Assembly (NCBI RefSeq): GCF_019399895.1
Contig: NC_091874.1
Location: 6,202,501 to 6,266,500, forward strand
Direction: 5' to 3'
Length of the DNA stretch: 64,000 bases
Origin: Cardiocondyla obscurior
Taxonomy: Eukaryota > Arthropoda > Insecta > Hymenoptera > Formicidae
A program made the translations under genes and the position numbers. The notes beneath the pieces are model-generated. The model had not been told where the DNA came from. It made no database searches and was given only the letters and a program-made list of their open reading frames with translations. Shown here piece by piece: positions 12,725 through 25,261 of this stretch; position 1 is the first letter of the stretch, and each line of letters starts with the position of its first letter.

Positions 12725-15600
12725 TTTCGTTTAGGTTTGATTTTTTTTTTATATTTTTTTATTTTTAAGATTCTTGCAGAGATTAAATATTAAACATAAA
12801 AGACATCCGTGCGCCACACTGTACTACGCGTACACATTGATTACGACCATTCGTTCTCGTATCCTATCCTCGTAATCTCAAGGAACGCGCGTGGTGAACT
12901 TCCACGCGAGAACTGAGCCACATAGTAGATACGCGATTTTCTTTATACAGTCCGGCGGCCAAGTGAAAAATATCGTTCTAAATATTATCTTACACACCAC
13001 ACAGCCGCAGAAGATACTTTCATTCGCGACACGCGAGTGCGCATGGAAAAGTATTGTCCGACTTTATCATACGACGTGACCACTGACCATCACCGTGAAA
13101 TTCGAGCAGCGAGATAGCAATTGTACGGAAACAGCGAGGTGTTCTACGTTTTCACACAATTCTTTCAATTGAAAACAAAAGTATTTTTTATTTTTTTTAT
13201 TTTTTTTTAATAGTCACTTAACGTAATCATTTTTTTTTTAAACCTGCCTGAACATTGGTCGCTGCGTGTCGCCGAAGACACAATCGCGACTCCGCGAAAC
13301 GGGACGGTAAAATATTTATTTGCAACCAACGGAACGTTCGACTCCGGTTATAAAGAAACAGATGAGAGAAATCCGAGAATTTCTCTTTAGAATATCACCG
13401 CCGTGTTTTACATTGGGCGTCGATCTGCATGCCTACTTCCGGCGTTTCGCAGCCTCCGAGCTCGCGCGTCTACCTCGATCGGTCGGGCATCGGGCGGCCG
13501 AAGTGTTCTTCTCGCCAGTACTTTTTCAGCCGCGGTTTTTACGCGCTCTAGAACACACGCATTATGCCCGATGCGCCTGCTCCTCCCGATGCACGCCATG
13601 GAAACGAAAGTGCACGTCCGTGTGTAATGAACACGAGCCGATCTCCCGGTGCTGCGTGCGGTGGTCCGCTCGTGCCCGAGCGTTCAGCGGTTTAATGCCT
13701 CGCGCCTAATTGCCGTGTCGCAATTGCCGTAGATGCAACGCAGATATCGGTCGGAGCCTGCCCGTTGTGAAAACGTAGAATTAACAATGGCTCGAGCGGA
13801 CTTAAGATCTATTTTTTTTTTTTTTTTTTTTTTTTTTGCACGCCCGTCAGACAATTAGCGTTAATTACAGTTCAACGGTCGACGTCGTCGTGTTCTCCAG
13901 TCACGTCCCCCCGCCCGCCCAGAATCCATTTGTATTGCATTAATAATTCGGGACTGTTTCACTTATCTCGCGCGCACGCTGGCATTCGTGAATAAACGTA
14001 TGAAACGAGTGCACGGCAGCGTTTGATAGCCGCACGGTGCTCGCGAACCGATAACAATTTCTGTTAAAGCGAAAACTTTTACTTGTACGTATAACGCACG
14101 ATATGGTTATTGGGAAAAGTTAATAAGCACGCTTTAATCTAACATGCATTTACTGGCTTTTTCCAGTAAACAGATGATACCTACGTTGTAATATTCTATA
14201 TAGGATATCCTGGAGCTAGTTTTTAACTGCGGCTTTTATGGCTAATTCGGAAATAATCTTTCGTAGCGATAACGTTTAAGGAAATTTATCCATTAATAAA
14301 ATTTGTTTCTTTTTAATTTTTAACAGTGCACATTTTTATAATTAATATTATTAAATTAAAGTATTATAAAAAAGAAAAAAAGAATAATGAGACATAATTG
14401 TAATTATTATTTTCCGTAAACTTTTTAATAGCAAATTAAAAAAAGGAGAAAGTTTTTCGAAAGATCTTTTTTCACGCGCGTTATTATATTTGGGGACAAT
14501 CATTAATTTTAATAATTTCTTTACGATAATAATTGAATGATCTACGGTGCGTTGTCGACTCACTTACCAATGCAGCTTTCGGTTAGGTTGAGGTAGGCCC
14601 ATTTTCCATCCGTCCGTCCGTCCTTCCTCCCTTCCTTCCTTCCTTCCTTCCTTCCTTCTTTCCGTGGCTGTATTCTGGATTATCCTGACGTATTGTCGCA
14701 CTCAGAATCACTCGACACTGTTCTGCTTTTGTTTTATAGTTACTATCACTGGTGACTAACGCTATCACTCGAGAGACAAACGACCGAAAAAATGACGGTG
14801 GGTTATCGCGACGATTTTTCACGATTAAATTTAAGAACCGCGACGAACGATCACTCTCGTACAAATTTACACTCTCGATAATCATGGCGTTGCTTTACTT
14901 CCACTGGGTCTTCACTAGAATCGTCCTCGATCTTGACGAAAGAAGCAGGCTACGATGTCGAGCGGGGTTACTTTTGGTTCTTCGATCAGTTCATGGCGGC
15001 AGAATGAAGAACAAAGACGGGCGAGGCGCAGATCTCGCGGCCACGTAATGGCGATCGTCAGAATCCACCGAAGGCGGGAACAAGTGAAGCGAGTCCGTAA
15101 TGCCGGAGTCGGTGCGCTTCGTCTACGACACCTTTTCTTTTCGAAGCACAGATCGACGAGTAGATTAACACAGGAGGCACACAGAAGATGATCGTTCGTT
15201 CCCGAATAGACACTTCCCTTGGCCGCGGTCGAAAATCCTTGTAGATGCGAAGCAATTAAGAATACATCCTCACGCCGGAGAAGACGCAACACGACTGTAA
15301 AAGATTTTATTAACATCGTTGACCCAAGTTTTTTATGTACTGCTCGAGTTGCACTTCACACTTGACATCCGATTAATTAACTGCATCTCAGCGACACCTG
15401 GTAACCGGCGCAAACAGCTCTGATTCTGACTTAGGCTCAACGCACAAAAGCGACGAATCTGATTTAAGTCGTACACGTATAGCAGCGTACAAATTTTAAC
15501 ATATATCTACATGTGCATGTAGATGTCCGTGAATTAAGTCTATTACGTCTTTGTTGTGCGTTAAATCTTACTTTTTTAAGTGAATAATTTTATTCGCGTG
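12725..15600. other. Intergenic region with GC-rich blocks and simple repeats
   Basis: AT-rich sequence alternates with GC/CpG-rich blocks (about 13260-13780 and 14890-15300). Poly-T runs lie near 13811-13837 and a tetranucleotide tract (TCCG then TTCC repeats) near 14600-14660. On the minus strand a strong donor (GCATTG|GTAAGTGAG, about 14572) lies below a CTATAAAAC TATA-like box (about 14735), so an unassigned noncoding first exon may start here. Open frames in the GC blocks show no recognisable protein. Confidence 0.35.
14600..14660. repeat. Tetranucleotide microsatellite (TCCG)n(TTCC)n
   Basis: Four tandem CCGT/TCCG-type units are followed by about eight CTTC/TTCC units in an imperfect tract. 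Confidence 0.8.
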
Positions 15601-17200
15601 CATATGTGAGACTCAGCGGTTATAGGCGAGGAGAGCGCGGGGAGTGGAAACGGTGCGCGCTAGGCGGCTAGCGGCGGCCCGTCCCCTTCCATTCCGTCTC
15701 CGGCAGTCGCGCGATTCACACCTTCGTAAGAGACGCTCCGTTGTATCGAAAGAATCGGTGGTCTGAAAAACGTAATTTCGCTGTCTCGCTCAGGTATGAG
15801 CCTCGCACAAGCGACTTTTATGTCTTTGCGATACATTAACGCTAATGTTAGATTAACGTTTGGGTAATAATTCTTATTACAGTGCGCTCAGTTGCGTAAG
15901 AGTGAGACAGAGGAGGAAAGAAAAAGACGGAGAACATCGAGTAGTGCGCAGGTGACGCGAGAGATCGTCGGCCATTTTACTTCGCTTCCGGTTGCCGATA
16001 TCAGAGCAGCTCACTCGCACGCGGTAGGCGCCGGAGGAGAGCGCGGGGAGAGGAACGGTGCGCGTTGACGACGATTAACTCATTCTCCTTCCGGCGGTCA
16101 AGCAGTGGTCACGTACACCGACAAGCAGACATGGCATTTGCTGCGGTGACGGTGGCTGACGTAAATGACTTGCTTCTCTCTCGATCGCGGAGTGCGGGGA
16201 GGTGTAGGAGGCCGCGTTCTCTCTCATTCCTCTGTGACCGATGCTTCGCAACACATCGCACGCGCTTCGTGTGAGATTCGACGCACCCCACGGCAAGGTC
16301 ACGTATGCTAGCCGCCGTCGCAACACCACAAACGTCATTCCTGACGATGAGTGTGCATACGTAATTCACGGCACGCTGGAACGTGCTGCCATCGCCCGGC
16401 ACCAAACATGCTCGAGATCAACTCTAGTAAAATAACACGCATCTGTACGTATATTCGCATTTATACGCATATATGTAAAGCATGTATTTAGAGTATACAT
16501 CTAGCTAACCAATTAAATCTTTTTTCTGTTTCAGATGAAGATCCGGAGGAGGACCTGCCCGATATTCCACACAATCTGAGAGGAGGAGGAGGCCCAGGAA
16601 GGGTATCGGGCATCGGTGGAGCAGCCTCAAGGTAAAACATTCAATTAAATTAAGAATTTCTTGGATACTTATTGAAATTATTTTGCCAGAAAGCAGAAAT
16701 AATAATTTAAATTTTCTCTGTATGTTGCAGGATTACCAGAAAGTGTTTTCGTCGCCGATATAAATTAATAAACGAACCGCAGCCGGTTCGTCGGGCGTTC
16801 TCGCGAATTCGTTTAAGTAATCGGGCGTGTGATTTGTTACGCGATTTTGATAATCGGGAGTGCCGAATATTATCGTGCGATTCTGTGTTAAATTTTTAAT
16901 GTTTGCGATTGTAACTTCACCCGGTCGCGTTCGCGAGTTACTTGTGCGCGGAAGGACGACTCGACACGCAATCTGAGAGGAGGAGCAGGCCCGGGACGGG
17001 CATCCTGCATCGGCGGAGCATCTTTTAGGTGAGCATAAATTTTTTAAATAAAATTTATATTAAAAAAAATACTTACCTATTTTTTTTTAATTAATTTTAT
17101 TATATATTGGCATGTCTACAATAATATTTTCCATTTTATGTTACAGTCACCGGCTGAACTCTTCAACTCCGCTGATGCTCATGCAGATTGGTGAGTCGCA
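15600..17200 (+). other. Possible spliced plus-strand transcript with duplicated promoter and exon cassettes
   Basis: GC-rich sequence has several good plus-strand splice sites. There is a donor CTCAG|GTATGAG (15793/15794), an acceptor ttcttattacag (exon from 15883), an acceptor tttctgtttcag (exon about 16535-16632, donor AG|GTAAAAC), an acceptor gtatgttgcag (exon from 16731 to about 17028, donor AG|GTGAGC), and a short exon near 17147-17190 before GTGAGTCGC. The first exon after 16535 has an open frame (DEDPEEDLPDIPHNLRGGGG) continuing across the next junction for some 50 residues to a stop, but I recognise no protein. Two stretches are duplicated: 15625-15715 with about 16020-16105, and 16575-16632 with about 16963-17028. 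It may be the 5' end of a gene or a long noncoding RNA. Confidence 0.3.
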
Positions 17201-18331
17201 TGATTTTATTTTCGTACTTAATTTGTAATTAAGTCTCCTAAACGGGCAACATGTCGTTGACCATAAATAACTCAATTCTAATTATTATTTAAAAATTATT
17301 ATAGTAATTAACGTTCCCAATTATAATAACGCGCACAATTTGGGATCTTACGAAAAATAGCGCACGCGAAGCGTGCGAATGGCTTCTTCTAATAATCATT
17401 AAAAAAAAAACGTGTGTTCTAAAAATTATCTTTTAAGAAATCGTAAACCTTTGCAAAATAATACAATTTATATTATTTAAAAATTTATTTCTTATTTCAT
17501 TGCTTTATAATAATGCAGTACACAAGTAATAATTATATTAAGTAGAATACGGGGACTTAGGCATTATGATTTATTAGGTACCTTTCTGAAGTATGAAAAT
17601 TTGGTTCATTTTTTTTTTTTTTTTTATATAAGTTCGCAAAGCAACAAATATGCTTTACTTACTTCTGCTTTTCGAGATGGCAAAAGACTTTATTAATACC
17701 AAAAACTTTTGCACGTTCTCGACAAATCAGTAGCATGCACAGGTACATTTGTATGCATAATAATACATTGCACAATCCCATAATATGTATAAATACTATC
17801 ATCACTAGCGTCCAATTATTAATATTATTATTATCTCGTTGGCTTTCTCTTATACTGATTCATGGCACGAAACGTTTTATTCTCTGAAATAGTAATGTGC
17901 CAAATAATGTACATTGCAATTATTTAATACTTAAAGTTAGAAAATAATGTAACAAACAAATATGCAGAAAGATTCGTATTCTGGATTAATGTCGTTCACA
18001 CAACGGTAGCTAATGTCATATATTGAATCGTTTCAACTCAACTTTTGTGTTCTATTGCATTACTCGTCTAATAATACTTTGATATTTTACATCAACGTAA
18101 TATTTTTTTTAACGCAAACATCAATATGCGTTTTATCTGATAAATTTATATTAATTAACAAGATTAATTTTCAAACTGTTAGACAGCATTTTTAAATCTT
18201 TATTATTTGAAAGTATATTTTGATATAATAAATTAATATATTACAATATATTTAAATATTTCAAAAAATTCTTTCATTGAACACAAAAGTCAAGAGATAT
18301 CTCTACACGGCTGTTTACGAGTAATTTTGTT
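17201..18331. other. Intergenic AT-rich spacer
   Basis: No coding exon is supported. A minus-strand AATAAA at 18199-18204 lies about 130 bp past the stop at 18332 and is a plausible polyadenylation signal of the next gene. Confidence 0.4.
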
Positions 18332-21300
18332 CTAAAGTCTATGATTCGCAAGCCTCGGATCCTCTATGATAGTTACGCTTTTCACTTTCGGTCTGGCCGC
18401 TGTGCGCTCGCCATATTTTCCATCCGAGATATCTTTTTCAACGTCTAAGTTACTTGTTTCGTAACTCGATTTGCCGATATAGGATTCCGTAGGATTGCCG
18501 ACTAAGTCTCGAGCGTTACTGTTTGACGCCAAACGCGCGAGTTCGCGCAGAGGGCTTGTAGAAAATGAGTTTTGGTCCTTCGAGGTTTGATCATCGCCGA
18601 GATCGTAGTTAGTTTGTCGTGCCAGTTCCTCGATACTTTTGGCGTATTGAACGAGATATTGCTGTAGCAGGGCTTTTAAATTTACATTAGGTGAGGCCTT
18701 AGGTTGTATAGGAGGTACACCGTCCACTCTTAAAATAATCACAGGTATCAGAGAGCTTCCAGCTTGCACGAAAGTCGGCTGAACATTAAGAATGGAAGCG
18801 GGATTCTTAATATATTGCGAGATAGATGGATTATAGTTCAGTAAATCTGAATATTGTAAATTCGAGTAACCATCCAGATTTTTGCCTCCTGCTGCGTTAA
18901 TTTTTTTAGCCGAGATACTGTTAGCTAAAAAGAAAAAAAAAAAAAAAAAAGAACATTTCTCACATTATAATTGCGAAAAAAAAATTGCTACGTTCTCTCT
19001 AAAATATAAAATATTAGCTTACCTGATTGAGCAAATAATCTAGTGGGTCTTGCATTTTTTTCTACGTCGATATACTCTGGATTCGGACTGTTTATCATGT
19101 ATTTTGGAAGCGGTCGTCTCAATGTTTCGTACCGATTTTTCTGACTCTTTCCGGTCAATTTTAAAGAGTCTCTTAATGGCGGTAGGCTCGTTGTAGAGAC
19201 CATGTACGTGGCCGAAGCTCCGTTACCGGCCTTGACTTGCTGTGAAATCGATTGCTTCTGTCCGATAAAGTTTTGATAGCCCATTCGATACGATTGCTGT
19301 TGCTGCTGCGGCAAGCGAGGTAAAGAACTGACCGAAATAAACGGGCTTCGCGAACCGGAAGATTCTGGCGCGACTGGAAATTGTACCGGAGCTTGCGACA
19401 TCATGCTACTTTCAGCTGATTCATAACTCTGAGGCGCGTCTTGCGTTTTGCCGGCCTGTAACGCGGCTAACGACGGATACTCGGAGTAAGTCTCGTACGT
19501 CATAGGCGGCTTGTCAGACACCCTACCGTCCGGATACTTCCAGAATATCTTGTTCTCGTATCTGATACCGTTCTCCACTGTGTATCGAGGCAAATTAGGA
19601 AACAGCCCGGTACTTTCTGAGTAGCCGGACGTATCGTCGGGTCCTGGAGTCGAGGATTCCGCCGTATTCGAATCTGGTCGAGCGTAGCTATTAGAATTTA
19701 ATTGCTCCAAGCGAGTAGCGGCTTCGAGGCCGCCGGACGTCGTGGACTTGGTCGCGCTTTGTTTCGCTCTAGGATAATTTTGTACGTTTATCGCGTGATG
19801 AGAATTCTGGCCCAGGTATCTCTGGCCGTACGATGGCGGGTTCGGAGTGACGTAGGTAAATCGACTTGAGCTGGAGGCCGTGTAACTTTGCGGACTCGGT
19901 GTCGCGTAACTCGTCGCCGTTGCCGTTTCCGCGGGACCATACGCTAAAGATTGCGGCGTCGTGGACGCGTAAACATTTTCTTGATAGTCTGCATGCGACG
20001 GATCGACGGAAGGCTTCGCGATCGGCACGAATCCTTGGTAAGGCTCGGAGTCAGACGTCTTCGTTAATTTTGTACGTAGCCCAAATACTGGCGGCGACTT
20101 CGCCGCTGGATTATAATATTGATAGTTCGATCCTGCCGTACCGCGCGCTCCCTGATATCTAAAATCCGCCGACGTGCCGGAAATCGATTTTGAATTGCCC
20201 GGCGGCACTTTTTCTACTATCGTTCTCGGGAGAAACGGACTGATGGATTCTTCTATGCTCACGGTGGTTCCGGTCTTTCCCGCCGGAAAGTAATAATTAT
20301 ACTTTCGCGGAGTAAACAGGGAGTTCTGACCGAAGCCATAACCGAGCCCGTCGTTCACTGTGCGCTTCGACTTCTCCTCAGTCGCGCTCGTATTATCTTT
20401 GATCGTGTCGTTATCAAAATCCAAAAGTATTATCGGAGGTAGGATCGGTAAGATCTCTTCGGCATTCTCTTTTTCCTCTTCCCTTTCATCTTCGGCATCC
20501 TGAGAATCGGCGGAATCGGCATCGGGAAGTTCAATGCTGTCCGAATCGTTCACCTTGATCTCTTTGCTTCCGGCAGTCTCCACATTGTAGAATCCGTATA
20601 TCAATAGGAATGCGGCGATCTGAAAGTCAGGGGCACGTGTAAGAAACCGCGCCAGATGTAACAATGTGTTGGCCATCGATCTCCGGCAATGGAGATCCCA
20701 CTTTCACTTCCTTTCCATGTTCGATGAACGTGTACTATCGTCTCGAAGAAATATGTTAAGTTATGGCAAGTAGGGTTTCCTCTATAATAAGATATATTTC
20801 TGAGAGGATATGTAATGATAAAATATATTTATGTTTCTTAATGATATATTTCAAACGATCGCGTTGCACGTAATTACAAAAGTAATGACCGTATAATTGC
20901 AATCTAAGAGGGAAGTAAACTTGAAGATATGGAGAGATATTCCCGTAGGGTCAGAGTCAAGTTTGTCGGTCAATATCGTTAAACGAGTTTTATTCGATGC
21001 GCATTTGCGATTTTCACCACTTTCTTTAAACGTCAACATTGCAATCCATAAGTAGCGATTACTTTCCAGTTGACCAAGATAAATTCGAACAGTCGTAAAT
21101 CCTATTGGTATAAATTAAATATAAAAAATATTCTTGTAAAGATACGCGAAAGTAATTCAGCAGAAAAATTGTGAAATTAATGCAGAATTTAAAAATTAAA
21201 AAAAAATAAAAAATTGAGTACGCGAGTAAAAACTTAATATAAAATTCAAATAAAAATATAAATAATTTATGTAATATTTAGCACTTCTTATACAATTATT

Positions 21301-22741
21301 AAAATGTTTGAGAAATGTGTGCAAACCATTTATCTTTAAATAGCACATATTGTATATTTAGGTAAATGAAAAATCTGACCCATCCGACTTCTTTTTGCGA
21401 TTTTAATTTAGAAAAGACGTAGTTCACCGCTCTGAAATTACAATTTTGACATTAATGGCCCAATAAATATTCAGTACGTAACACGTGATGAAAATATATA
21501 CGCGCGTTGTGCTACCGTTTAGCTCGTCAATCAATTCGAAACTGACGGTGACAGAAATGTAAAAGCAGCGTGTCGCAATTGAGAAGACGTCGAATTTCAC
21601 GCGGATCTCTCCGGGTGTGCATATTACATCTCGCGCCAATGCGAAATCGCAGTGTTATCTAATATCGAAAAGTGCGTGCGGACTCACCGCGATCGCGGAT
21701 CGCGAAATGAGGATCCTCGCGAACTTTCACTGGCTTGCTCAAGAGCATCTGCCGTAGCTACTTTATCATCGCCTCCTCATGTATAGGCCGCGATTGGAGA
21801 AAAATATCACGATACTTTCACCGCAATTACGTCCGGTCGAGTCGAGGAAGCGTTCGTTCGATCGAGAGACAAGAAAAAAAATTTTTTTTTTTATTTTTTT
21901 TTTTCGGATCCGTTACGAAAACTAGCACGACAGCGATGGTTTTCTGTAAAAATGTTTAAAAGTTTTCTGACAAATTTTCGACATTAAATCTTTAGTCGGA
22001 GAAATTATTTAGGTAAAATAGTCGCAACCGCGGAATTTCACGCGCGATTAATTTCCGTCAATAATTTATTGCACCTAATGTAGTCAACACGTGGCCGTAT
22101 TAACTTCGTAATTACGCGTAACTATGTCAGTAACGTTTATCGTAATTACTACACTTCCATTACTATAATTATAAAGCAATGTCACTTCATTCATTAGTGA
22201 AGAATGTTAATATCATACAGTGCGAAAATTACTTTTATAATTATTTTGATTATTATAGTTCTATTTTGTAAGATAGAAACAACGGAATAATATAAAGTAT
22301 GAATATAAACTATTATAAATCAAGATAGATATAAACAGGAATATAGTAATGCGGAGAAAAAAAAAAATGACTATGCTTTCTATATAAATTTTATGCACAT
22401 CGAAATATTAATCAAATTCAAGAAACTATAACATACTTTTCTCTGTTAAAAATCTAATTGTTAGATACAGCAAACGGGAAACGAAAAGTAAAATTTTAAT
22501 TTAACAATTGGACAAATTATAACAAAATGTTCAGACGATCTAATATAATGTGAATAATGTCTGTTATTAAATATAATTTTCAACAGTTAGTAATAATGAG
22601 TTAAAATACAGCACGTTACCGTAATAAATTATGTCCGCGCTTAATGAGATGGAATTAGGATATCAGGAAAGAGCTGATTTTATAAGGCGATAGTTACGCT
22701 AAGTAGATTCGAATACTCACGTAAATTGTAGTGAAACTCAT
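18332..22741 (-). CDS. Secreted Tyr/Ser/Pro-rich structural-type protein (736 aa)
   Basis: Three exons: 22721-22741 (MSFTTIY), 19023-20619 and 18332-18924. Phases are 0 and 1, with donors TTTAC|GTGAGT and AATCAG|GTAAGC. Joining exons 1 and 2 gives a strong signal peptide (MSFTTIY-IAAFLLIYGF). An open frame continues upstream of the exon 2 acceptor, but the acceptor and the mini-exon explain the signal peptide better. The mature protein starts acidic (DADSADSQDAEDEREEE), then is rich in Y, S, P, T and Q. It contains GFVPIAKP, a segment ENKIFWKYPDGRVSDKPP and a Gln run (PQQQQQSY). The last exon encodes a more ordered stretch (AGSSLIPVIILRVDGVPP) followed by a likely helix (LKALLQQYLVQYAKSIEELA). 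Cuticle or matrix function is inferred from composition and neighbours. The 2.1-kb first intron holds no other gene that I can support. Confidence 0.8.
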
Positions 22742-22821
22742 GACGGCCGACCTTAAACCTGCTAGCTTGGCAGACTTGTCGTGTGTGTTTGGTACTGATG
22801 AAGCTGAGGCCAGAACATCCC

Positions 22822-22830
22822 ACCTTATAT
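22822..22830 (-). promoter_or_regulatory. TATA box of the 736-aa secreted protein gene
   Basis: The minus strand reads ATATAAGGT about 85 bp above the mini-exon ATG at 22741. The spacing is similar to the other genes of the group. Confidence 0.55.
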
Positions 22831-25261
22831 GCCCTCGCTTCTGGTGTGAGGAGGACACCATCATTATAGTTTCACCACAGCGAAACGAACGCTATTCGCG
22901 TTCGATACGGGAAGACATCTACCAGCAGCGTAAGATGTCTAGCAAAGTCGGATAACCAATCATGCAAACTCCTTCATTCTCTTTGAGTTAACGCGAGTAC
23001 ATGTGCGTGTATCGCGCTATAATTCAGATTAATCGATGAGCTTTTCTTATCAAACGTAATGGATTTACATCCGAAAGCAAAAACAAACGGTGACAGTTTA
23101 CTGCATATACTCGCAAATCGCGATATGGAAGTCGTAATAACGTGAATAATATTTAACAGTGGTTCAGGAACTTATTTATCACATGTCATTTATTATAAAA
23201 CGGTTACGCACAAGAATTATAATGAATATTGAAAATGCGATGTACTTAGAAAATGCACGCGGCGCATCGCTTCCACTTTCATTTGAGCATATATCAACGG
23301 AGGAATCTGGTAAATTATACATTTACGGAAAAAGAAAGCAATCCCGTGCACGACAACGCGAGTAACAAAGTAATCGTCATAATTTCAAGGAAATTTTTTG
23401 TCATTAATTCCGCGCGCCTATACCGCTGGACTCATCTCAATAGCGTCAGCTTTCTCGCATGGATATTCTCTTCGTTGATACACGGTTCTTGCATTAACGC
23501 GTATAATAAATAATAAAATTAAGTATAATAAAAAGAAGGGCGCTTAAACAGATTTTTGGTCATACCAGTATCATATAAAAAGAATATAATAATATAAAAT
23601 ATTAAAATTACTTAATTAAATTTTTCCCGTGTTCTCACTTCGTTGAGGCTTCACGCCAAAATTACAGTATCAAAAAAATAGTTTAGATTTATTCTTGTAC
23701 GCGTCTCTATTTCCGAATAACAGCTATTGTTCAGCTTGCTTCACGATCCAACTAACCACGTTCTACCGTAAGTCATTTTCCCTTTACCCTAACCATTTTC
23801 CTCTATATTACTAAACTGCGCGTTACTTTATGTAAGTTTCGTTTCCATCGTGTCAGAAATACGCATTGATAAAATTCTTATGTGGCATGTACGAGAATAT
23901 CATTGTATGTTGAAATCTTACAAGTTGCAATATTTCGCTGCAAATTTCAGAGCAATTCAAGGCTATATATTGCATAGAATAATAAAATAAAAATCAAAAT
24001 GATGAATATCTCTGTTCTCTTGAAATATTGTAGGGAAACTTTTTTTCTTTACTTCACTTTGTAACATCTTGTGGTAATCGAAATGTATTATTATTTATAT
24101 TAAAAAGCTACAGAAGAATCCAATTTTGCATAATTTTTAAGTTCATGAATTGAGAAAAATACTGCTCTGCTGAATTCATGAAAAATTACTCAGTTTTTAC
24201 ATATAACATCTGCTACTCAATAATGTTATACATTTACGTGGTGAGCAAAAAAAAAATATAAATTCTTATTCACTTAAATTTGCCTTCGCTTTATCTTTTC
24301 GTAATAATACATCGAGGCAAATATGTAGAACTTTAAATAACGATTCGCAGAAATTTTTTTTTTCACAATTTTTAGTAGGAACATATTATTTTCATTGTTA
24401 AGTCGGTTTATGTTACATGTTTTTCAATATGTGTTTAAAATCATGTGACTTTTACTAAAATTTTGTCAGTTTTTCACAGTTATTTTAGTTAATTTACAAA
24501 GTTCGTAAATATACTTTTAATTTTCTCCACTTAACTAACGCAGAAAAAGAATTGCCAGAAGTGCTTCTTTAGTATCGAGCATGACCTTATGTATAAATAA
24601 ATTATACATTTTTTTTTCTTGATGGAACAGCTCTTGATAAAATTACTACGTAGTATATAACGAAAGATATTACTGCGCGTTGAGAATCAATAAATTATAA
24701 AGCTTTATTGCACCATGCATACGATACCATATAATAAGGTATAGATACAGAATAATAGATGAATTCAAATAATATAAGTACAGTTTGTTTGCAACATGTG
24801 TGAATCGTAAAATTACTAGTCTATACGATACATCCAACACGGTGCAAATCTTAAAAATTTATTTTGTATGTTACGTTTCAACTGAGTTGTTCTACTGTAC
24901 GGAATGTGTATTGCCGAAGTAATTATAGTTTCGACATTTTATAATTCTTACTTTACCTTACCCCCGCATGTATTTTTAATCCTCTCGTAAACAGAAAACG
25001 TAACTTATTAATTCAAACACGTACAGTGAATTACCTCTCAAATCCATTTTTGTTAATAATTCCATTTATAAATACCGTGTTGTAGAGAGAAACAAAAAAT
25101 CGAATATCCATTATTTCCTATTACAATAACTTTTCTTTATCACACTCTTGCATAACTCCTTCGTCGAGGTGAAAACATCGATATAATACCTTATGATCAT
25201 GTTTTAAATTCTCACACTTTCAATTTGGGATACGCTAGTACAGATATAACACATATCAGTC
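22831..25261. other. Intergenic AT-rich spacer
   Basis: No gene, RNA or element could be supported. Short open frames (for example around 23159-23513) show no domain or splice support. The last 200 bp before 25262 should hold the promoter of the odorant receptor, but I see no canonical TATA box. Confidence 0.4.

Noticed and set aside
13320..15316. Several overlapping frames in GC-rich DNA on both strands
   Set aside because: Overlap each other in both directions, have arginine/serine-biased composition from CpG content, and show no domain or conserved splice pattern.
20620..20676. Upstream extension MANTLLHLARFLTRAPDFQ of the 736-aa gene
   Set aside because: Lies before a strong acceptor (tttcag); the mini-exon at 22721-22741 gives a much better signal peptide in phase.
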